This document shows positions 22,827-29,602 of a stretch of DNA of 29,602 nt, in pieces; positions within the stretch are counted from its first letter, which is position 1; each line of letters starts with the position of its first letter. Under the pieces are notes generated by a model. It was not told where the DNA came from, searched no databases, and saw nothing but the letters and a program-made list of their open reading frames with translations. The stretch comes from Clostridiales bacterium UBA1316 (GTDB taxonomy: Bacteria; Bacillota; Clostridia; Oscillospirales; Oscillospiraceae): positions 1-29,602 of the forward strand of contig DBTM01000031.1 of NCBI GenBank assembly GCA_002307055.1, written 5' to 3'. A program made the position numbers and the translations under genes.

Positions 22827-24194
22827 ATGGCAAGCATACCGAGATTTATGATCGCAGCGCCGTCGAGCGGAACCGGTAAAACGACCTTGACGCTGGCTTT
22901 GCTGTCGGCGTTCAATAAACGCGGGTTGTCTCCTGTCAGCTTTAAGTGCGGCCCGGATTACATCGACCCGATGTTTCACAAAGCGGTACTCGGCATACCG
23001 AGCTATAATCTTGATTTATTTTTCACACCGGAGGATACGGTCAGGGGGCTCATGTGTGAGCACGCCGCCGGTCATGGCATCGCTGTTATTGAAGGTGTTA
23101 TGGGCTATTACGACGGGTCTGGGACAGGGACTGAAGCCAGCAGTTACGCGCTTGCCGCTGTTACCAACACACCGGCTATCCTCGTTGTGTCCGCCTACGG
23201 TGCATTTCTGTCAATTGCGGCAGCGATTAAGGGTTTCATGGATTTCAGAGCAGACAGCCATATCGCCGGTGTTATATTGAACGATTGTTCAAAACATCTT
23301 TATGAGATGCTGGAGGATACTTTGGAGCGCGAAACCGGCCTCCCGATGCTGGGGTACTTCGCCCGGCTCGAGGACTGTTCGATCGAGAGCCGACACCTGG
23401 GGCTTATCACTGCCGGGGAAATCATGAATCTTCAGCAGAAGCTTGATCGTCTCGGAGAAGAGGCTGAAAAATGCCTTAATCTCGATTTATTGCTCAAAAT
23501 CGCTGCATCTGCATCGTTTATAGAAGGTAATTTAGATTATATTGAATTATCGTTCAGTATTAAACCGCGTATTGCTGTCGCACAGGATGCGGCGTTCTGC
23601 TTTTATTACGCGGACAACCTTACCCTTTTGGAGCGATACGGAGCGGAAATCATCCCCTTCAGTCCGCTGCATGATTGCGTGCTGCCGGAGGGTGTGAGCG
23701 GGCTCTATCTCGGCGGCGGTTACCCCGAGCTATATGCCCAGACACTCAGCGAAAATGAACCGATGCTTCAAAGTATCAGCCAAGCGATAACCAGCGGTTT
23801 ACCCACATTTGCCGAATGCGGCGGTTATATGTATCTACACCAGTCGCTCGAGGATAACAGCGGCACATCGTATCCAATGGCTGGCGTCGTCGAAGGCCGC
23901 AGTTATAAGACAGGCAGCCTCCAGCGCTTTGGCTATATTCACTTGACAGCGCGGGAAGACAATGTCCTCTGTTCTGCCGGTGATACAATTCCAGCGCACG
24001 AATTCCACTACTGGGATTCATCAGTCACCGGCGGCGTCTGCGCGGCGCGAAAGCCCAACGGTCAGGAATGGCCCTGCGTCGCTGCTACCCGCACACTGTT
24101 TGCCGGTTTCCCGCATCTATACTTCTACGGCAATCCAAAATTTGCGGAAAATTTTGTGAGAGCAGCGGCGGAATTCAACATGATACAGAGATAG
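22827..24194 (+). CDS. cbiA: Cobyrinate a,c-diamide synthase
   Basis: 455 residues from the ATG at 22827, with GAGGTGA upstream. It amidates the a and c side chains of cobyrinate using glutamine and ATP. The N-terminal dethiobiotin-synthetase-like ATPase domain has the P-loop APSSGTGKTT (11-20), KCGPDYIDPMFH and EGVMGYYDG. The C-terminal class I glutamine amidotransferase domain has LYLGGGYPELYA and the nucleophile Cys331 in FAECGGYMYL. Length is normal. First gene of the riboswitch-controlled operon, followed 10 nt later by cbiB. The precursor-ring genes are not in the window, so they must be elsewhere or the pathway is salvage-fed. Confidence 0.95.
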   Translation: MASIPRFMIAAPSSGTGKTTLTLALLSAFNKRGLSPVSFKCGPDYIDPMFHKAVLGIPSYNLDLFFTPEDTVRGLMCEHAAGHGIAVIEGVMGYYDGSGTGTEASSYALAAVTNTPAILVVSAYGAFLSIAAAIKGFMDFRADSHIAGVILNDCSKHLYEMLEDTLERETGLPMLGYFARLEDCSIESRHLGLITAGEIMNLQQKLDRLGEEAEKCLNLDLLLKIAASASFIEGNLDYIELSFSIKPRIAVAQDAAFCFYYADNLTLLERYGAEIIPFSPLHDCVLPEGVSGLYLGGGYPELYAQTLSENEPMLQSISQAITSGLPTFAECGGYMYLHQSLEDNSGTSYPMAGVVEGRSYKTGSLQRFGYIHLTAREDNVLCSAGDTIPAHEFHYWDSSVTGGVCAARKPNGQEWPCVAATRTLFAGFPHLYFYGNPKFAENFVRAAAEFNMIQR

Positions 24195-24204
24195 GAGGAA
24201 TCTT

Positions 24205-25170
24205 ATGTTATCTCTCATTGCGCTCGTCATCGGCTTTACACTTGACCTGCTCATCGGCGATCCAATCGGATGGCCGCATATTGTTTTGGGTTATGGTAAG
24301 CTGATCCCGTTTTTTGAACACTTTTTACGCCGCCTTTTCCCGGAAACAGAAAAGGGCGAGCGGACCGGCGGTGTTTTTCTCGTTATTTTTATGTGCGTCA
24401 TTTCGCTTGGTGTGAGTACCGGTATTTTGGTATTATGCCAGCTTGTTTCTGTTTACCTGCGGATTGCTGTCGAAAGTATCCTCATATGGCAGTGCCTGTC
24501 GCTGCGTTCGCTGCAGGTGGCCAGCCTGACTGTTTATAAACCGCTGAACGAGCAAAACCTCTCTGGCGCGCGCCTCGCTGTCGCCGAGATCGTCGGGCGC
24601 GATACAGCGTCCCTCGACGAAGGCGGCGTCACCCGCGCCGCCGTTGAAACGGTCGCGGAGAATACAGGCGACGGCATTATCGCACCTCTACTCTATACCG
24701 CCATCGGCGGAGCGCCGCTGGGTATGCTGTATAAAGCCGTCAACACGATGGACAGTATGGTCGGGTATAAAAACGACAAATATCTGAATTTCGGCAGAGC
24801 CGCGGCTAAATTCGACGACGCCGTCAATTTAATCCCAGCGCGCCTCGCCGGATTGTTTATGGTTCTGGCGGCATATCTCATAAAATTCGACGGCAGGAAC
24901 GCGTGGCGCATTTTCAAGCGCGACAGACTCAACCATAAAAGTCCCAATTCGGCTCATACGGAAGCCCCCTGCGCGGGCGCGCTGCACGTGCGGCTCGGCG
25001 GCGACAATTATTATTTTGGCAAATTGGTACACAAGCCAACGATCGGCGACGATGACCGCCCGATTGAAATCGACGATATCAAGCGCGCAAACCGCCTGCT
25101 GTTTGCGACAGCAATCATTTTCTTATTTTTCTGCATAATTATCAAGGGGGTGCTCCTGTGGCTGCTTTAA
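24205..25170 (+). CDS. cbiB: Adenosylcobinamide-phosphate synthase
   Basis: 321 residues from the ATG at 24205; the AGGAGG overlaps the cbiA stop codon. It attaches aminopropanol (or its phosphate) to adenosylcobyric acid and is an integral membrane protein. Signatures are LIALVIGFTLDLLIGDPIGW at the N-terminus, EIVGRDTASLDEGGVTRAAV, ETVAENTGDGIIAPLLY and YKAVNTMDSMVGYKNDKY, with hydrophobic helices at ~50-100, ~190-225 and the C-terminus. The C-terminus overlaps the cobD start by 13 nt, and the two genes are probably translationally coupled. cobD supplies its substrate. Confidence 0.95.
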   Translation: MLSLIALVIGFTLDLLIGDPIGWPHIVLGYGKLIPFFEHFLRRLFPETEKGERTGGVFLVIFMCVISLGVSTGILVLCQLVSVYLRIAVESILIWQCLSLRSLQVASLTVYKPLNEQNLSGARLAVAEIVGRDTASLDEGGVTRAAVETVAENTGDGIIAPLLYTAIGGAPLGMLYKAVNTMDSMVGYKNDKYLNFGRAAAKFDDAVNLIPARLAGLFMVLAAYLIKFDGRNAWRIFKRDRLNHKSPNSAHTEAPCAGALHVRLGGDNYYFGKLVHKPTIGDDDRPIEIDDIKRANRLLFATAIIFLFFCIIIKGVLLWLL

Positions 25171-26222
25171 TTCACGGCGGTGATATCGAGGGCTATAAAT
25201 TAGAGCGCGGCAGGGAACCGCTCGACTTCTCGGCTAATTGCAATCCGCTGGGTATACCAAAAAGCGTCCCCGCGGCGATATTTGAAGCCGCCGCACATGC
25301 GGATAAATATCCCGACCCGCTATGCCGCAGGCTGCGCGCAGCCTTATCTCAAAAAATCGGTGTTCCGACGGAGCGGCTCTTATGCGGCAACGGCGCTGCC
25401 GACTTAATTTTCCGCCTCGCGCTTGCCAAAAAGCCGAAAACCGCCCTCATCACCGCGCCGACGTTTGCCGAATACGCGCTGGCGCTTGAGGCAGCGGGTT
25501 GCGCGGTTCGTCAGCATCTTCTTCTAAAAGAAGAAGACTTTGCCGCTACCGAAAGTCTTCTTGCCCGCATTACCCCGGAAATTGATATGCTTTTTATATG
25601 CAACCCGAACAACCCAACAGGCTTGACGGTTACGCCCAGCCTGCTTGACCGCATTCTGAAAGCCTGCAACAAAAGCGGGACACTGCTCATTGTTGACGAA
25701 TGCTTCAACGGTTTTCTGGACGAGCCGGAACAGCATTCTTTAAAGCCCAAGCTCCCGGAATACAGCAATCTGCTCATACTGGACGCCTTCACAAAGCTCT
25801 ACGGTATGGCAGGCGTCCGCCTCGGGTACTGCATGACACAGAACATACAGCTGCTTGAGGAAATGAGAAATGCCGGCCAGCCCTGGGCAGTATCCTCTCT
25901 GGCGCAGGCCGCAGGACTCGCCGCGCTCGGTGAGGATGACTATGTCGCCCAAGCGCGTACGCTCGTCAAAGCCGAGCGGGAATTTCTTTTTCGTGAATTA
26001 AGAAGTCTCGGCATCGAGACGCTCGGCGGTGAAGCCAACTATATTTTCTTTTATACGGAGATACACGCGCTTATATCGGAACTGCGGGAACTGGGAATCC
26101 TTATCCGTGACTGCGGCAATTACGAAGGCTTGACGGCGGGATATTACCGTATCGCCGTACGGACGCACAGCGAAAACACGAAGCTGATTGACGCGCTGAC
26201 TGCGATAATCAGCAATCGATAA
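25158..26222 (+). CDS. cobD: Threonine-phosphate decarboxylase (CobD-type aminotransferase-fold enzyme)
   Basis: 354 residues from a GTG at 25158, preceded by GGGGGTG and lying inside the end of cbiB. It is a PLP enzyme of fold type I that converts L-threonine phosphate to aminopropanol phosphate for the nucleotide loop of cobalamin. HGGDIEGYKL and DFSANCNPLGIP at the N-terminus separate it from histidinol-phosphate aminotransferases. CNPNNPTG and VDECFNGF are PLP-site motifs, Lys213 (DAFTKLYGMAG) is the Schiff-base lysine, and GVRLGY binds the PLP phosphate. Operon position between cbiB and cbiP supports the decarboxylase call over aminotransferase alternatives. Confidence 0.92.
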   Translation: MAALIHGGDIEGYKLERGREPLDFSANCNPLGIPKSVPAAIFEAAAHADKYPDPLCRRLRAALSQKIGVPTERLLCGNGAADLIFRLALAKKPKTALITAPTFAEYALALEAAGCAVRQHLLLKEEDFAATESLLARITPEIDMLFICNPNNPTGLTVTPSLLDRILKACNKSGTLLIVDECFNGFLDEPEQHSLKPKLPEYSNLLILDAFTKLYGMAGVRLGYCMTQNIQLLEEMRNAGQPWAVSSLAQAAGLAALGEDDYVAQARTLVKAEREFLFRELRSLGIETLGGEANYIFFYTEIHALISELRELGILIRDCGNYEGLTAGYYRIAVRTHSENTKLIDALTAIISNR

Positions 26223-26244
26223 TCTATTGATTAAGGTGATATAA

Positions 26245-27735
26245 ATGGCAAAACCAATTATGATACAAGGAACCATGTCCAACAGCGGAAAAAGCCTGAT
26301 GACGGCAGGTCTCTGCCGTGTTTTTGTGCAGGACGGGTATAAGGTCGCACCTTATAAGAGCCAGAACATGGCACTCAACAGCTATATTACAAGCGAGGGG
26401 CTTGAGATGGGCCGGGCACAGGTCATGCAGGCGGAAGCTGCGAAGATTGAGCCGTCCGTCCTCATGAATCCCATCCTTTTAAAACCGACAAATGATATGG
26501 GCTGTCAGGTCATCGTCAACGGCGAGGTGTCCGGCACAATGTCCTCCGGTAAATACTATGATTACAAGGCGCAGCTGCGCCCGGTCGTCATAAAATCTTA
26601 CCAAACACTTGCGGCACAAAATGATATTATTGTCATCGAAGGCGCGGGCAGCCCGGCTGAGATTAATCTGAATCGGGAAGATTTCGTTAATATGGGCATG
26701 GCAAAGATTGCCGACGCCCCTGTTCTACTCGTCGCCGATATTGACCGCGGCGGGGTTTTTGCGAGTGTGTATGGTACGGTGAAGCTGCTTGAACCGGACG
26801 AGCAAGCCCGCTTCAAGGGCATCATCATCAACAAATTCCGCGGTGATGTTGAAATTCTAAAGCCCGGTCTCGCAAAGCTCGAAGCGCTCGTCGGCATTCC
26901 CGTCCTCGGCGTCATACCATATCTGGAGCTTGATCTTGACGATGAGGACAGCCTTTCGGAGCGGCTCACAACTGAAACAACCGGAAAACCGCTCGATATT
27001 GCCGTAATCCGCCTGCCGAGAATATCAAACTTTACTGATTTTAACGCGTTATCCCGGCTCTCCCCCGTCGGTCTGCGGTATGTAGAAAAAGCGGAAGACC
27101 TCAAAAGCCCTGATCTCGTCATTTTACCCGGCACGAAGAATACGATGGGCGATTTGAACTGGATGCGCCAAAACGGCCTGGAGGCATCTATTATAACGCT
27201 GGCCGCGGGCGGAACGCCCATTATCGGTATCTGCGGCGGGTATCAGATGCTCGGGCGTACACTGAGCGACCCGGACTTTGTCGAGGACGGCGGAGAAATG
27301 CGGGGTATGGCCCTCTTACCCGCCGATACGGTGTTTGAGCATAAAAAGATTCGGACCCGCGTCACAGGACACGTCCTGCCGCAGGCCGGTTTCTTCGGCC
27401 CTCTGTCAGGGCATGAGATCAGCGGTTACGAAATCCATATGGGCAAAACAGTACTGTCAGACAGCGCATCCGCTTTTGCTGAATTATCCGGCGGCGCAAT
27501 GGATGGCACCAGCCTTGGGCATATCTTCGGCAGCTATCTCCACGGCTTGTTCGACAACGCGTTCGGCATTGCCCTTGTCAGGATGCTGCTGCGGCATAAA
27601 GGCTTACCCGACAGCTTCGACGAAGGGCTGACATTTGACGAACATAAGGATAATCAATACAATATACTGGCGCAGTCCCTTCGCGAGCATCTTGATTTTA
27701 AAAAAATATATGAGATTATGGAGATACCGCGATAA
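26245..27735 (+). CDS. cbiP: Cobyric acid synthase
   Basis: 496 residues from the ATG at 26245, with AAGGTGAT upstream. It performs the four remaining side-chain amidations (b, d, e, g) on adenosylcobyrinate a,c-diamide. The N-terminal ATPase domain has MIQGTMSNSGKSLM, PYKSQNMALNSY and EGAGSPAEINL, with VADIDRGGVFAS as the family's central motif. The glutamine amidotransferase domain has LPGTKNTMGDL, Cys330 in GICGGYQMLG, and the catalytic His in GSYLHGLFDN. Last intact gene of the operon. A shadow frame of 207 codons on the opposite strand is ignored. Confidence 0.95.
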   Translation: MAKPIMIQGTMSNSGKSLMTAGLCRVFVQDGYKVAPYKSQNMALNSYITSEGLEMGRAQVMQAEAAKIEPSVLMNPILLKPTNDMGCQVIVNGEVSGTMSSGKYYDYKAQLRPVVIKSYQTLAAQNDIIVIEGAGSPAEINLNREDFVNMGMAKIADAPVLLVADIDRGGVFASVYGTVKLLEPDEQARFKGIIINKFRGDVEILKPGLAKLEALVGIPVLGVIPYLELDLDDEDSLSERLTTETTGKPLDIAVIRLPRISNFTDFNALSRLSPVGLRYVEKAEDLKSPDLVILPGTKNTMGDLNWMRQNGLEASIITLAAGGTPIIGICGGYQMLGRTLSDPDFVEDGGEMRGMALLPADTVFEHKKIRTRVTGHVLPQAGFFGPLSGHEISGYEIHMGKTVLSDSASAFAELSGGAMDGTSLGHIFGSYLHGLFDNAFGIALVRMLLRHKGLPDSFDEGLTFDEHKDNQYNILAQSLREHLDFKKIYEIMEIPR

Positions 27736-27745
27736 TTGACGAAAG

Positions 27746-28353
27746 TTGGGCCTCATAAATAAGTTGAATTATAAAAAGACTTTTATCCTCGGCTTTGGAT
27801 TCATGGCAATTATGCTGTACACAACACTTTATGATGCCTTTGTGCCGGTATTCCTTCATCATTTTATCGAAAAAGCCTGGTTGATCGGTTTTCTGATGAC
27901 CGTCGACCATTATTTAAGCATTTTTATCCAGCCCCTGGCCGGGCGATTGAGCGACAAGACAAATACCATATTCGGAAAAAGAAAACCATATTCGTCGGTA
28001 TCGTCGTCATGATGCTTGTTTTCGGCGCAATCATCTTTACAATTGATCTCAACGTTATCGGATACCTGTTTATTCCAGCCGGAGTCGGCTGGGCGCTGAT
28101 TATGATCAATTCGTATCCGTTTGTCACCAGCATGGCAGATAAGAAAAATACCGGTACCTACACCGGCTTTTATTATCTCTTTTCCTCCTTGGCCTCCTTA
28201 GTCTCTCCGCCGCTCATCGGGCTGCTGATCGACAAGCTCGGTTACGGCGTTTTATTTAAATACTCCGTCATCAGCTTTATTCTGGCGCTTATCTTTCTCC
28301 TGTTTGTTAAGCCGCCAAAAGCAGAGGACGCGGTTGCAGTTCAAACCGCATAA
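27746..28353 (+). pseudogene. MFS transporter pseudogene with internal deletion and frame change
   Basis: The first frame (TTG at 27746 to a TGA at 28010-28012) encodes the start of an MFS permease of the SLC45-like type: LNYKKTFILGFGFMAIMLYT then helix 2 and the loop RLSDKTNTIFGKRKP. From about 27985 the coding sense moves to the frame ending at 28353, reading KTIFVGIVVMMLVFG, then GVGWALIMINSYPFVTSM and TYTGFYYLFSSLASLVSP. This corresponds to the last helices of the family, after the loop between helices 8 and 9. The middle, roughly half of a ~400-420-residue protein, is missing. The 10-nt direct repeat ACCATATTCG (27965-27974 and 27985-27994) marks the junction area. A transporter role is no longer expected. 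Confidence 0.8.
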
Positions 28354-28401
28354 AACGGATATACTAATGCTGAGCTAAAAGAAGCAGGAAGGAATGATAT
28401 T

Positions 28402-29352
28402 ATGGCTGAAATTTATCTGGCGGGCGGGTGCTTTTGGGGGGCGGAGAAATACCTCGCGTCGGTGCGCGGCGTGACGCAGACACAGGTCGGGTATGCCAAC
28501 GGGACGACGCAAAAACCCACGTATGAAGAGGTCTGCCGCCATGGAACAGGGCATACCGAAACTGTCAAAGTCGTTTATGACACGCGTATTGTTCCTCTTG
28601 ATTTCCTGCTGTCTTTATTTTATGAAGCGATTGACCCGACCGCGGTAAACCGACAGGGCGGTGACCGCGGCGTTCAGTACAGAACCGGCATTTATTACAC
28701 CGATGCCGGTGATTTACCGGTGATTCAGCAGTCTATAACGGCGCTCCAGAAGAAGCTGGATAAGCCGGTCGCCATCGAGGTCAAGCCGCTGGACAACTTT
28801 TATGCCGCTGAGGATTATCACCAAAAATATCTTGATAAAAACCCGGGCGGATACTGCCATGTCGGCCAAGACAAGCTTATAAAGGCATCATCGGCTGTCG
28901 TCAATCCGTCTCAGTATCCGTTACCTGAAAAAGAAAAGCTGCGCGCGGCTTTAACGCCGGTGCAGTATGATGTGACGCAGAAAAGCGCGACAGAACCGCC
29001 GTTTCAAAACGAATTCTGGAATCAATATAAGCCCGGTATCTACGCCGACATCACAACGGGCGAGCCGCTCTTCTCATCGGCGGACAAGTTTGAGTCCGGC
29101 TGCGGCTGGCCCAGCTTTAGTAAACCGATTGACCCGAATGCTGTCCATGAAAAAGCGGACAACTCGTTGTTCAGAGCCCGCACCGAGGTCAGGAGCCGCA
29201 CTGGTGACGCCCACCTCGGCCATGTCTTTAACGACGGCCCGAAGGACAAGGGCGGTCTCCGTTACTGCATCAACAGCGCTTCGCTGAAGTTCATCCCCAA
29301 GGAAGAGATGGAGAATGCCGGGTATGGGTATTTGTTGGGGTTGGTGGAATAA
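28402..29352 (+). CDS. msrAB: Bifunctional peptide methionine sulfoxide reductase MsrA/MsrB
   Basis: 316 residues from the ATG at 28402, with AGGAAGGA upstream. Residues ~1-160 are MsrA with nucleophile Cys10 in AGGCFWGAE, YANGTTQKPTYEEVC, and HQKYLDKNPGGYCH. MsrA reduces the S-epimer of methionine sulfoxide. Residues ~178-312 are MsrB with resolving Cys234 (ESGCGWPSF), HLGHVFNDGP and nucleophile Cys289 (RYCINSASL), which reduces the R-epimer. The Zn-binding CxxC pairs of many MsrB proteins are absent, as in other MsrA-MsrB fusions. No signal peptide, so it is cytoplasmic and repairs oxidised methionine using thioredoxin. Confidence 0.95.
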   Translation: MAEIYLAGGCFWGAEKYLASVRGVTQTQVGYANGTTQKPTYEEVCRHGTGHTETVKVVYDTRIVPLDFLLSLFYEAIDPTAVNRQGGDRGVQYRTGIYYTDAGDLPVIQQSITALQKKLDKPVAIEVKPLDNFYAAEDYHQKYLDKNPGGYCHVGQDKLIKASSAVVNPSQYPLPEKEKLRAALTPVQYDVTQKSATEPPFQNEFWNQYKPGIYADITTGEPLFSSADKFESGCGWPSFSKPIDPNAVHEKADNSLFRARTEVRSRTGDAHLGHVFNDGPKDKGGLRYCINSASLKFIPKEEMENAGYGYLLGLVE

Positions 29353-29410
29353 CGTTCGTGGGGGACGCCGCCTTCGGCATTCCATATTTATTACGCGCAC
29401 CGCAAAAGAA

Positions 29411-29497
29411 GGGCCTCCGAAGGCGGGAGGCCCCTACGCGGTACGGAAAACGACTGCATAAACAACATATTTTGTAGGGGCGATTCATGAATCGCCC
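29411..29497. repeat. Palindromic repeats downstream of msrAB
   Basis: GGGCCTCC (29411-29418) pairs with GGAGGCCC (29426-29433), followed by CTACG. Further on, a perfect 20-nt palindrome at 29478-29497 is preceded by TTGTAGG and followed by TCCGTTTTTC. The second can act as terminator for msrAB or, in reverse, for the right-edge gene. Both share the GTAGGGG/CCCCTAC-flanked style seen at 14229-14286. Confidence 0.6.
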
Positions 29498-29506
29498 TCC
29501 GTTTTT

Positions 29507-29602
29507 CTATAATGTCCCGGATTTTAGCTCTTCGGCGGCAACCTTTAATTCGCGCAGCCAGGTGGCGGCTGTGGCGTCGCTGGGCATGCGCCAGTCGCCG
29601 CG
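29507..29602 (-). CDS. C-terminal end of an unrecognised gene (partial)
   Basis: Reading in from the right edge, the minus-strand frame encodes 31 residues (RGDWRMPSDATAATWLREL and onward) and ends with TAG at 29507-29509. The composition is convincingly protein-like. The sequence is too short to assign a family, and the start lies outside the window. Confidence 0.6.
   Translation of the reverse strand, partial: RGDWRMPSDATAATWLRELKVAAEELKSGTL

Noticed and set aside
26598..27221. 207-codon frame antisense to cbiP
   Set aside because: It lies wholly inside a well-conserved gene and has Ser/Arg-rich shadow composition.

Overview
The window looks like chromosomal DNA of an anaerobic, probably spore-forming member of the Clostridia, perhaps Oscillospiraceae-like. 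The evidence is AGGAGG-type ribosome binding sites, TTGaca/TATaat promoters, an M-box and a cobalamin riboswitch of the Firmicutes kind, a YtaF-like protein, a CotJC-like manganese catalase, and intergenic palindromes of a style I associate with Oscillospiraceae-type genomes. No rRNA, tRNA, CRISPR array, transposase or phage module was seen. The species assignment is inference.

Layout. 1-1072 is the start of an unrecognised minus-strand protein that runs off the left edge. 1337-3551 holds an unrecognised protein, a membrane-anchored coiled-coil protein and a bactofilin. 3617-5635 carries a GNAT acetyltransferase, a manganese catalase and a NUDIX hydrolase. 5758-9406 (minus) is a three-gene molybdenum hydroxylase (xanthine dehydrogenase family) operon, with a frame-disrupted bicupin gene upstream at 9585-10435. 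10723-14154 holds a PMCA-type calcium ATPase divergent from a ytaF-like gene. 14332-15954 (minus) is an ECF-type sigma factor with a large C-terminal extension.

16125-19068 (minus) is a magnesium locus. In transcription order it has a promoter, an M-box riboswitch with its terminator, a 20-codon leader ORF starting M-D-A-D-P, a second hairpin that covers the next ribosome binding site, a membrane-less MgtE-like sensor protein (PRC barrels, MgtE N domain, CBS pair), and an NRAMP-related transporter whose metal-site motifs are non-canonical and resemble the magnesium-transporting branch. The leader ORF and the alternative RNA pairings downstream of the M-box are the most interesting thing in the window. 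They suggest a second, translation-dependent magnesium sensor in series with the riboswitch.

19595-20869 is a class III CoA-transferase of the FldA/HadA type behind a strong promoter. 20996-22236 (minus) holds a small membrane protein and a pyrroline-5-carboxylate reductase family gene. 22363-27735 is a riboswitch-controlled late cobalamin operon (cbiA-cbiB-cobD-cbiP). It is followed by an MFS transporter pseudogene with an internal deletion, an msrA-msrB fusion, palindromic repeats, and the last 31 codons of a minus-strand gene that enters from the right edge.
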